Shown here: in pieces, positions 50,101 to 60,379 of the stretch
Layout: every line of letters begins with the position of its first letter
Position numbering within the stretch: position 1 is the stretch's first letter
Source: Bisporella sp. PMI_857
Lineage: Eukaryota > Ascomycota > Leotiomycetes > Helotiales > Helotiaceae
Direction of reading: 5' to 3'
Assembly: GCA_021307315.1 (NCBI GenBank)
Contig: JAJSPD010000029.1
Coordinates: 545,326-609,325 of the forward strand
Length of the DNA stretch: 64,000 nt
Notes under the pieces: model-generated
Told to the model about the DNA's origin: nothing
What the model saw: the letters and a program-made list of their open reading frames with translations, nothing else
Database searches by the model: none
Program-made: the position numbers and the translations under genes

Positions 50101-52248
50101 ATCACTCTGCCGGCGTGGTAAGTTGTTGATTGGCGAGAGAAGGTTATGGCTGTCTAAGAGATGGAGGTTGCTGAGCATGCTTGTTAGGGATTGAGCGATG
50201 AAGAAGATGTGGACGAAATTTCAGATGTTGAATCGTCGATCGCAAAATTATCTCTTATTAGTGGTTATTTGAATCACGAGTATCCTCTCCTGCTAAGATG
50301 GCAAGTTGATATGCCAGTATATCTAGCTCATACTAATTTTCTTCTTCTTTATAGAACATTAGACCAATACTATTACTATATGCTGCTCGGTACAAGCAAG
50401 CGAGATCGAGATCAGATCGTTTATCGTCAGCCAAAAAAAATACATATATAATAATTCGAGAACGACATATAATAACTCGGTTGTTAGTGAAGGAGAATTC
50501 AAAACTCTCACATAACGGCGGCAGGCTTTAGGGCGAAGTAAAATGCTTATGGTAAATCAGTTGTGGGCCTGGGTTACACCAGGACATGCCAATTCCGAGC
50601 CTGATATGGTCATTACGTGCTGCTCCCAACGCTGGTGCTCAGAGAGCCCTAGAGACTCAGATTTATTAAATAGCATACTGAAGTTTGAAGGACGAGCTCC
50701 AGCAATCAACACGGCCCACGAATTACTTGACCGGATTACGTCGAGATGTGCTAGTCTCTTCGATCATTCCTCGGCTTCTAAGGACCTGCAATTCATGCAG
50801 TTTTTTAGGTCGGCAATTGGGAGTGTGGTATGGCATACGCTTTTTACAGTAGACGAAAATGCGCTGATTTGGTTCAATAGTCTGATGAGGAAACGAAATT
50901 GTTCAAGGAATTTGACAGGCTCTCCCAGGAACTAAGTGGTAACCAGAGTGTACATAATGCAAAGGAAAGAAAGAAGAGGGCCGAAACACTAAACCAGCTT
51001 CTTGAGATTGAAAAAGAGACAAAGCTGTTGATTAATGTAAAGGACATTCAGGACGAGATAAGTACGATACTGGTTGTTCTTGGAGATTAGGAAAAGATAT
51101 TGAGAAAGGCTCGAGAAGACATTGAAAGTTTGCAAAACCTTGGCTTGAATCCTGGACCGGAGTATTTAGGTTTTAGGGAGGCGTCCCAGAAGACCATCAA
51201 TAATATTGAAGACTTCAAGAAAAGCCAGGCTCAGGCGAAGAAAATACAACAAGCCGTAAGCACTAACACACATCCCTTTACTTGTATAGCTAGCAAGCAA
51301 ATCCTAGTCAATTTGCATTTAGAGTGGGACTAATCCTGGTCTAGTTAAACCATCTTTTGGAGTTGAAATCCCGACAAGCAAATGCCTGGGAGGCACGCTT
51401 TGCTCGTGAGGGAGGAGAGGAAATTGCAAGACAAGGCACAGTATAATCAACACTTAACGAAGACACAGTTCGCAACTTTCTAATATGTCTCAGGTAATAT
51501 TGATTTTCACTATCGTTAATATCATATCTGTAAGCTCAGAAGTACCTTTGATGCTCTTGGACCAGCATCGACTGAATATCGACTAGCTGCCTTTGTCATT
51601 TATGGCCGCATTTATGGCATTAAATATAGCCCAATTTCCAAGAGATATTACCCCAGGAAATGATGGCGGAATCCTTTGGCCAATAAGCACTGCCTTGCGT
51701 CTACTCTGTAAGTCTATTATTTTGGTCTCTAGTTCTTGTGTGGTATTATTGACAAAAATGTAGTGAGCGTATCGTTAGGCATCTCAACTGTCATAATACT
51801 TGCCGCTCTTAACTTATCAGCCATTCGGGATTTGCTCAAAACTTATATTACGTTCGACTTGGTCAAAATCCCAAAGCCTATCTGGGAAACCATGTCCCTG
51901 CTCGTGTTCTGGCGTGAGAAAGCTTTACGTGACGCTCCGCCGCATGTAGTAATGGATACTATTATTGATGAGATTGAGCAGCATGAGCGGAGCATCTTTA
52001 GGGGTGGAACAGATAGCGAAGATGCGAAAAGCGAGTCGAACACTGATGCTGAGTACTCGGAATCGGAAGAGAGTGGTTCTGCCGGTCCCAAAGACTCAAC
52101 TCAAGGGTGGCCGAGATGGCGAGGAGTGAAAACGTTAAGGGATGCCAGGCAAATGAAGTGGCCAAAGGATCTGAGATGGTGGCGAAAAAATATAGAAATG
52201 AAAAATACGAGTTCAGCTACTGTTGCGGAGGGTGACCAACGCGTGTAA
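47156..52248 (+). pseudogene. Broken hydrolase-ankyrin-CorA multidomain gene
   Basis: In order on the plus strand: a Ser/Gln-rich start; a SERAC1/DUF676-like alpha/beta hydrolase (47627-48490; LSKSLIEKLHEW, LIACGDGGLVV); after a 56-nt intron (48491-48546), ankyrin repeats (48655-49040; GCTALHFAVRRQ); a linker ending RWYHIPAQNV; then a fungal CorA-like region (RTLDQYYYYMLLGTSKRD at about 50350; MLMVNQLWAWV; QANAWEARFAREGGEE at about 51380; membrane helices in IFTIVNIIS, LPLSFMAAFMALN and VSLGISTVIILAALNL). Good introns exist at 50828-50880 and in 51255-51770. In-frame stops occur at 48023 (TGA), 49057 (TAG) and 51088 (TAG), and 50080-50540 is unresolved. The hydrolase nucleophile Ser and the magnesium-channel GMN motif both look replaced. 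The family is common in filamentous fungi, with no settled function. Confidence 0.72.
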
Positions 52249-52602
52249 GGCTGTATCCTTAAGGAGGCTCTTTGTCTATTTTTTTTTTTTTTTTTTTCGG
52301 ACAGCCGCAGCAGAGATATATGATTCTTCCTAACTTTTAGTTGTTTAAATATTTTGGAACATTGCTCCCACTTGATTCTGTAATACCCTGGTTGCTAAAT
52401 CTTAATGACTGAATCTGATGGGAAGGCACCCTGATGGTCAACGGGAAAGGAGCGTCGCGTTTTGAGAACCTTGATGGCAGCCAATCTTTTGGCGTGGATT
52501 TGTCAAGAGCGTATTTCCTATGAATAATACATTTATATATATATCTCGTCCGTTCTGCTCATGATTTCCACGATGCCGTATGATCTCCTATATCCCTTCA
52601 AA
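52249..52602. promoter_or_regulatory. Short intergenic region with T run
   Basis: Contains a T tract of about 19 bases at 52280-52298 just after the CorA-like frame, and presumably the promoter of the CobW-type gene. Confidence 0.5.
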
Positions 52603-54580
52603 ATGGCGCCATCGTTGGAGATTGATTCCGAAGCCGAAACAATGGCTCTGCCACCAAAAGTCAGGCAATTACCGGTGACATTGATCTCTGGGTTTTTAGG
52701 CAGCGGTAAAACTACACTCCTGGAACACATCCTGAAATCTACCCAGCACGGGCTGCGAATCGCCGTTATTGTGAATGACATGTCTTCGTGAGTCTCCTCT
52801 TGAAAGCGCTTCTACACGCACGTGCCCTGCTGAATATTGGGGCCACAGGATCAACATCGATGCGTCTCTCATACATCAGCATACGGTGTCTCCGAGCAAG
52901 GAAAAGCTGATCCAGTTGCAGAATGGCTGTATTTGCTGCACGTTACGCGGAGATCTGCTGGAGGAGCTTGTTCGTCTGGTCCGGACGGATGCCGTTCAGT
53001 ATGTTATAATTGAGAGCATGGGGATCAGCGAGCCCATGCAGGTGGCGGAGACTTTTACCACCGAGTTTTCAGCAATGATGCTTCAGCAGGAGGGAACGAT
53101 GGATGGTGACGAGGGACAAGAAGCGAGCGCGATCTTGAAGGAAATGTTTGTTACGCTTAACCTATTCGCCATCGTGGCATTATTGACTATCTAATAGCGT
53201 AGAGATAGGTGGCTTGCATAAATTGGCTCGCTTGGATACTACGGTCTCAGTCGTGGACGCATTTAACCTGTTCCACAATTTCTCCACCTCCGAATTCCTT
53301 TCTGACCGCTACGGGAAGGACAACATCATCCCCGAGGATGAGCGTACGATTACGGATCTGATGGTCGACCAGATCGAATTTGCGGATGTGATCATCGTAA
53401 ACAAGATGGACTTGGTAGACGAAGCAACGAAATTTCGAGTATTGGCGCTTATCACGAAACTCAATCCTTCAGCCAAGGTTATCGAAGCTAGATATAGTAT
53501 AGTTGATGTGAAAAGCATCATCAACACCCACTTGTTCACATTTGAGAAGGCGGCTACTGGTGCGGGATGGTTGAGGAGTCTGCATGAGTTGACGCAAATG
53601 GATATTAACGGTAAACCAAGATGGTTCCTAAGCCTGAAACTATCGAGTACATGCTCCCATGACTTATTTTTCATGAATGGCTAACAAATTACAGGTACGG
53701 AATTTCAAGCTTCGTTTATAGAGCAAGACGACCCTTTCACCCCAAGAGGTTGTTTGATCTAATACACGATAAATTCATCATTATTCAAAATGTGGATGAG
53801 GCTGAAGCGGAAACTGAGCCTGAAGAAGATGATGAAATGTCTGATTTGGAAAAGATGATCGAGGATGACTACGACATGATTTCCTCGGACATGGAGATGG
53901 AAGATGAATTACAGAAAAGGACTTTTGAAAAAGAACTTGACCCCAAAGTAAGATGGCCGCTTCCACGAATATGACCTTGGATTGACTCTCTCAAGGAAAT
54001 CCTGCAAAATAAGAAAGTACATCCAGCATTCTCAGGGCTTCTCAGGTCGAAGGGATTTTTCTGGCTTGCAACTCGACCAGATCAGCATGGTGAATGGAGT
54101 CAAGCTGGGGGCATGCTTACCCTCCAAGGAGGCGGCCCATGGTTTTGTAAAGTTCCTCGAGGTAAGTCTTCCAAGAATTTGATGTGCGGCATCTTGGTGC
54201 TCCTATTGGTACTAATTGGCAACAGAGGAGTGGCCGGTAGATAGCGATGTTGTTAAAGCGATCGAAGCAGATTTTTCAGGGTCTTGGGGCGACCGCTGGC
54301 AGGAACTCGTTTTTATTGGTGAAAACATCAATCAGAACGCTGTGTATGAGGTGTTTGACAAGGCTTTGCTTACATCACCGGAGATGAGGAGGTGGGAGAG
54401 AGTTATGAGCAACGAGAAGTATACTTATGAGCAAAAAGAGGATAAATTGGGGGTTATGTTTGAAGGGTTGTTTATTGTTCCAGTCTCAGCCTACCAACTG
54501 ACATTCTTGTAGATGGATTCGAGGATTGGGGGACCATCGTTGCACAAGACGATGTTGATCATGCTAGTCACAATCATTGA
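52603..54580 (+). pseudogene. CobW/ZNG1-type G3E GTPase with one frameshift
   Basis: G3E GTPases of this type act as zinc metallochaperones. Exons 52603-52787, 52849-53149, 53205-53646, 53695-53947, 53996-54161 and 54226-about 54512 (or 54580) cover the whole family: Walker [10 protein letters not shown] (residues 30-38), the metal motif CICC (89-92), ESMGISEP, NKMDLV, and the C-terminal CobW domain (SKGFFWLATRPDQHGEWSQAG). Near 53619 the frame changes: KPR is followed by the expected VPKPETIEYG one frame over, as if one base were missing. The exon 2/3 join uses an atypical donor (GTTACG), and the last intron's donor looks damaged. Without correction the product stops by 53684, losing the C-terminal domain. 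An assembly error is the alternative. Confidence 0.75.
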
Positions 54581-54610
54581 TAGAGTTTGTGTGGTTTTTT
54601 GGGTACGCTT

Positions 54611-55009
54611 GAAACGGGCACGAATAGCGCCAACACACCAAATATTATGGCATGCCGCTTTTATTTCCGCAGGTGCGGAACTTGTGGAAGTTTCGTGTTG
54701 CAATTTGGTACAATTTTACAATATAATACTTATATTAAACAACCACCATTAAAAATAAAATTTAGTTTATTGAAATCCAATAGATTTAAATTAAACAAAT
54801 CGATTAAATGTATACTTTTATATATTTGGTAACGCAGTTTATTTCAAAAACAAAAATCCGATTTCAAATACAATTAGGCTTAGCGTATTTCGCTTAGTAC
54901 AGCAGCATAGCAAAATTCTGAAAATAGAAAAGCGCATATCCAGGTTTCGCTTAAATCCCTGAATAAAGGAAATAGTGGGTAACTGTGGAGGCGCTATTCG
55001 TGCCCGTTT
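54611..55009. mobile_element. MITE-like element, about 400 bp
   Basis: Inverted copies of AAACGGGCACGAATAGCGCC stand at 54611-54631 and 54990-55009, flanking an AT-rich interior with no gene. The size, AT bias and perfect 20-bp inverted ends fit a miniature inverted-repeat element, though I could not define a target duplication (flanks TTGA and TTAA). Confidence 0.55.
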
Positions 55010-56778
55010 TAATCGATTCCGGTTTTTTGACCTGCTTTCAATCAAACGTGTGAGATCTCTTTGTAAAGTAAGTCCAGAACGACAGATCTCTACTTTTGAG
55101 AGGGTATCATTATACAAGCGGATGGAGTTTCTCATTCAATTCGACGAGTAAAATGCCTTGACGTGCAACTTTGCCACACAATAGGCATCTCCTGGCTCGT
55201 ATCCTGTACCACTGTGGAAATATGCGCACCCACCCTATTTGGGCCTGAGAAGCGACGTAAAACGTCACGTACACATGCCAAGCTGTCCCATGTCCGGCAT
55301 GTGAAAAATTCTCATCGTTGGACAGTGGAAACACGCGGGACAGACCGAATGCTGTCCCAAAAAAAAAGGGGTAGGAGGGGAGGGGGGTTTGAAGATGACA
55401 TGTAACGTAGACGAAGTTGAACAGAATTGTGACGTTCTATTCTAATCACCTGACTGACCAATTGTTGAGCGCATTCATAAATCTGGGCACTTGACCAACT
55501 TTTCCGCGGCTAAGTGAAGAGCGTAATCACTCCACCGTATGTGTGCCTTGGGGTAGTCAAGCGCTGTTATTTTTTTCATACCATTTGCTGGAGAGAATGA
55601 TCATTCCACTTGGAAGTCAGCCTATCCGCCGTCAGCCCTCGCGGAGGAAAGAAAGACGGAGAAAAAAAAAAACCAAATAGAAAGGCCTACGCCGATCAGC
55701 CGCATATCCCCCACCTGTAGCCATATCACCAACTACCCGTTTCATGTTTCACGCAGGAGGCAGCTCTCGTATTGTGATTCGTTCAGTATATGCAAAGTGA
55801 GGGAGAAAGTTGGACCGTCCAAAGACAGCCCCTTTAGCCCCAAGGCAGGTGGCTAATGGTTGGGGTTGGACGATTCAGCCAATTGTAACGTGTTCGCGGA
55901 AAAAACCTTTGTCGCTTTGCTTTCGGAGGCGGCGCCTAGCTTGGCAGGCCGTCAACAAAAGCTGAAACACGCTTAGGAGTTGGTTGGGTCATGGCAACAC
56001 GGAACCCACTGCTGAATGTGAAATACGAATGAACACAAGCGAACAGAAATAGGAAAATGCGGACCAAGGAGGAACATTTAGCTTTTTATTTATTTATTTT
56101 TTTTCCAAGGAGGAATTACCAACAATAGATGCTTGGTACTTCCCAAAAAAAAAAAAAAAAAAAAGCTATTTGGGGAGAAGCGATAAGGAAAGCCGTAGAT
56201 GTACATGAGAATGCATCTGAAAATAAATCTGGTGTGTGTACGGCATGATTGGATATAAGAAGGGGAAAGTGAGGGGCATGAAAAATAAGCAACGGCTGCC
56301 CCCTGATCGGACATGAGCGGGAAGGATTGGCTGAAATTGGTAACATGCCTGACAGCTAAGGCAGACAGCTGGATCCACGCCAAGCCCAGTCCAGATCTGG
56401 CTGATCGCTCTTATTGCAGGACCCCAGTATCATCCAATCGGAAGGCTCTGGGCAGGGATAGAGCATGAACAGCTTGGACTGACTTACTGTTCAGCCACAC
56501 TCGATGTCAGGGTGCCTGGGGCTGATGACCAGGATCCCCAGCTACAACGGTGGGGACGACTGCGCGAAAACTACCGCCTCGGCATCAACCCAAGACTCAC
56601 CAATCAGCCTTCGTTTGTGCCTGAATACCATGCCCCACTCTCGTGATATAAACTTGACCAGCTTTTCCCCCTCCGCCCGCTCTCACCCTCTCTCTCTACC
56701 ACTCTCCTTTCTGGGTTCTATCGACTTTTCGATCCTTTTGCTCGACGCAACCACATTCCTTTTCACCAAATATCCATC
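55010..56778. promoter_or_regulatory. 1.8 kb upstream region of the lysozyme-like gene
   Basis: No coding frame. It contains homopolymer runs (A tracts near 55655 and 56143-56164), a G-rich stretch (55368-55392), and a TATAAAC element near 56646, about 130 bp before the ATG, followed by a pyrimidine-rich leader, which is a plausible core promoter. Confidence 0.5.
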
Positions 56779-58209
56779 ATGTTCACTCTTCGTTTGGTAG
56801 GTTTTGCGCAATCCCACTCAAACATCTCGCCCCTGAGATCGGTCTTTTGGACTAACATGAATACGTGTAAACAGATCTTGGCAGCCGGCTGCCTTTCTAC
56901 CCTCATTTCAGGAGCTCCTCTCCCACACTCTCTACTCAGCGTTGCGAAGCACGCGTCCCGTCATTTGGTCGAACGAGCTACCGCCAATACCTATACTGTC
57001 TTTGGAGGAACAGGCGATCTTACCGATGGCTGGCCAGCCCAGTCCTCGTGGATCTCCAGCTTCGATGACATGTGAGTCAATCTTTGCTCTACTTCAGGAC
57101 CTCCACTAACATCATTGATCAGGTTCGAGAGCAACCAAGGAGTTATGAAAGCATCGTGCACTCAGTGGTCTGTCCCTGAGAACACCGATGCTGAAATTGC
57201 GCAAATCAAGTCTGCCATTCAAACTGTCGCTCAGTCCTCTGGAGTCGATGCTCGCTATATCCTTGCCATCGTTATGCAAGAATCCAACGGTTGCATTCGC
57301 GCCCCTACTACCAACTACGGTGTGCGCAATCCCGGTCTGATGCAATCACACAACGGCGAGGGAACCTGCAACGATGCCACCGTCCAAAACCCATGCCCCG
57401 AAAGTGAGATCCTGCAAATGATCCAGGACGGCACCGTTGGTACTAGCAGCGGTGATGGACTCGTGGGCTGCATCAAGCAAAGCGGTGCCAGCGACGTAAG
57501 CAAGTACTACAAGGCAGCACGTATCTACAATTCTGGCTCCATTGATGGCTCGAAGAATCTCGGCGCAGGAATCGCCACTCACTGCTATGCTTCTGATATT
57601 GCCAACCGCTTAACTGGATGGTACTCGGGAACCAGTGCATGTGATGCAACTACCATTGCAATCTTTGCAGGTGTCCAGACTTCGGCAGAGCCGGAGACAG
57701 TCGACACTGCTGAGCCAGTCAGCTCACCGACCACAGCAGCCGGAGGTGTTTTCATTCAACAACCAGCTCCTACCTCAACCTCTGCACTACCATCTACAAC
57801 CACGATTGCCATCGCTGAGGTCCCCACTCCAGAACCCACAACCACCCAAGAAGAACCTGTTATCGTGTCTACTCCAGCTCCACCAGCAGTCACCACAGAG
57901 GCGGCGGCACCTGAACCAGAACCAACCACCGTCATTGTCAGCCCATTGCCCGCAGCTTCTCCAACCTCAACTTCAGAGCCGATCACCCCAGCTCCAACTC
58001 CGAGCTCCTCACCAGCGCCATCCTCGAATGGTGGTGAAACTCCCGGCTCAGCTTGTGCCACTGAAGGCCTATGGAACTGTGTTACCAAGTCCACTTTCCA
58101 GCAATGCGCTAGTGGTTCTTGGTCTATTATCCAATCTCTGGCAGCAGGCATGGAATGTGAGGTCGGACAGAACATGGTGTTCAGGGTCGGCGCTGTTGCA
58201 AAGCCATAA
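56779..58209 (+). CDS. Secreted lysozyme-like (transglycosylase-fold) protein with C-terminal Cys module
   Basis: Exons 56779-56796, 56875-57071 and 57123-58209 give 433 residues. The first intron (78 nt) contains no stop but has clean GTAGGT, ACTAAC and ACAG signals, and removing it places ILAAGCLSTLISG next to MFTLRL to make a normal signal peptide. The catalytic-type domain spans about residues 73-215, with the likely Glu125 in MQESNGC and conserved NYGVRNPGLMQ, as in fungal proteins of the soluble lytic transglycosylase fold. A Thr/Pro-rich linker of about 130 residues follows, and a final Cys module (GLWNCVTKSTFQQC) resembles small chitin-binding modules. It may cleave peptidoglycan or chitin-like polymers outside the cell. 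Confidence 0.87.
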
Positions 58210-58823
58210 AAGCTTTATCTCATCGTTTTCTGCGTCAAGTTGCGGCGCGATTTGATGCCGACTCTTGCTGCATATATGTACAGTATTAGGATGGCGTTGA
58301 TGGTTGGAAGAACAAAAATTAAAAGCTCCTGGATCGGCACGGAGGGAAAAATACCATTTCTTGTACATACCTTTTGTTTTTATGATGACACGAGCGACGA
58401 ATGATATCCGCCCATCTTTTCTATCATGCATCGAAAGATTCACCGTAAATTATCCGTGCTTGGCAAGTATACACCAATGGCGGTTTCTTCAAGTCTTTTT
58501 GAGCCTCAAGTGAGGCTAAATGCTTTACTTGCATCGCCTCAAAAGGCTTATGACACGACGCTTTGCTGGGAAAAAGCAAAACCAGCACCAGTAATATCAC
58601 TTGAATTTCCAAATGTGCTCACAGCTCACAAGCTGGGAATTTCCAATCAAGGCACAGCCAGATATGTCGAGGCTTCGGGCTTTCCTGCAGGCTCTCAAAC
58701 CTCAAGTTGGAGAGACAGGACAGCTAAATGCTGATCATCTGGACCACAATCCCGTCTTTCATCCTCTCACGTATCAAGATACCAACAAAGTCCCTTCCCC
58801 TTCCCCTTCCCCAAGGTCGAAAT
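58210..58823. promoter_or_regulatory. Spacer between the two secreted-protein genes
   Basis: About 600 bp with no supported gene. A CTTCCC repeat (58790-58812) lies just upstream of the next start codon. Confidence 0.45.
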
Positions 58824-59778
58824 ATGTTTTCGGCTTTCGTTCCCTTGAGCTTTCTCTTCCCAGTCCTCTCGTCGGCCCTAGGAATCAACTGTCGCGGCTC
58901 AGCCTTGTGCGGTCTCGCCTCATTCACCAACAACTTCCCCGTGGCCCAGGGCCTGCGCGACGCCATCTTCTCTTCGTCCGTGGATCATAGCACCACGTAC
59001 GGCGATGGCGACCACATCGTGTGCGTATCCGCCGCCCTGAAGATCAGCATCGGCGGCGACATCATTGGCATTAATGGTAAGATCGGCGATGGAGGTTAGG
59101 AAATCCCCCTTTTGTTTAGCGTCTCTCGGTTCCGTTCTACGAAATGGTATTCTCAATTTCTTCCTCTTCCTTTCTAATCTTGTCCCGCCCGCAGGCGTTT
59201 GCGTCTTCCCGAACAACCTCGAGAAGCCGCTGAACCTCAGCTCCGTGAAGGAGCTGGCCGACGCGCTGCTCGAGCACAACTGCAAGACCTGCGGCTCCGT
59301 GCCCGTGCACTACGTCGACGAGGGTTCGAACAACCCGAACCGCGGCATCTTGACTTTCAACTTTGTGGCTGATCCCTCGTGCACCGGTACGTGCATCACG
59401 AGCGACGAGCAGAACGACGCTCAGAATGGAACGCCGGATGATCCGCTGGTCGTCGTGATTGCGAGCACGTCCGGCACGTCTGTCGCGCCTGCTACCGTCA
59501 CGCCTGCTACCGCCACGAGCGGCGCGGGGTCGACGGGGAGTCGGGAGGGGACTGTGAAGGAGACTTTAACGCTTGTGCTTACGCAGACGAGTGTGGTGCT
59601 TATCGAGGCTAGCTCGTCGTCTAGGGCAAGTCCTACGACTGTTGGTGCGGCGGAGACGGCGGGGTCGGTCTCGAATCCAACGACGACTGTCTACAAAGAT
59701 TCCTCGGCCGGAAGTATTGGTGGAAAGGCGGCACTTGCTCTGTTTGTGTTTGTGGTTGCTGCTTCTTTCACGTTATAG
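58824..59778 (+). CDS. Secreted KP4-like killer-protein family member, probably GPI-anchored
   Basis: Two exons (58824-59094 and 59195-59778; 100-nt intron with GTTAGG, TTCTAAT and CGCAG signals) give 284 residues. A signal peptide of about 20 residues is followed by a Cys-rich domain with the cysteine and Gly pattern of the KP4/SMK-like fold, whose founding member is a viral killer protein of smut fungi acting on calcium channels. Fungal genomes carry many host-encoded relatives. After the domain comes a Ser/Thr-rich stalk of about 100 residues and a hydrophobic C-terminal tail preceded by small residues, a pattern of GPI anchoring to the cell wall. Whether it is toxic is unknown; wall-bound relatives may have other roles. 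No frame damage is visible. Confidence 0.82.
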
Positions 59779-60379
59779 GTGTTTTTATTTTAACGGCCGG
59801 ATAGAAAAAGAGAATGTAAACTTGTTGGAGTATTTCCTGTAGATCTCTTTTAGATTTGTTATTACATAACGTGATACACCCACTCATTGAACCTCTAGTC
59901 AGTTCCCGGTAGGAAGCTATCGCTTTTAGGTATTAAGTATACGTACTAATGTTTTATTTATAACCAGACTCGATTATTTCTTTGTAGCCTCTATATATAA
60001 AGTTAAGATATGATCATTATTCCAATTAAAAAGTTAATCTTTATATTATTAACCGGTTTGCATCGATATTGGGACGCTGCAAGCATTACCAAATAAATTG
60101 CGTTAGCGGATACAACAACGGCTTCTAAAGGGCTACAGTCATTACATAGCATAGTCTCAGTCACAAATCTTGAGTCCTTCCCTTGAGGCTGAACTTTCGA
60201 ATTTCAATTGAGCCCTAAAGACGCTGTGCAGATTCGATATATTTGGTTCAGGCACCGATTCCCACAAACCCCAGTCCAAATTTTCTTTCTCTATTACCAT
60301 GGCAGTCTGGTACAGGGCCAAATTAGTTATTATTATCAACACAGTCAACCCCAGGTTCTGGGACAAACAATGGGTCTAT
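59779..60379. other. Convergent intergenic region, AT-rich
   Basis: Lies between the 3' ends of the KP4-like gene and the dehydrogenase gene. It is AT-rich (59860-60060), with no coding frame; both terminators should be here. Confidence 0.5.

Noticed and set aside
56797..56874. Treating the 78-nt in-frame segment as coding
   Set aside because: It has a donor, an ACTAAC branch site and an acceptor, and only its removal gives a normal signal peptide.
57635..58255. 206-codon plus-strand frame rich in Gln, Pro and Leu
   Set aside because: It is the shifted frame of the Thr/Pro-rich linker of the lysozyme-like protein.
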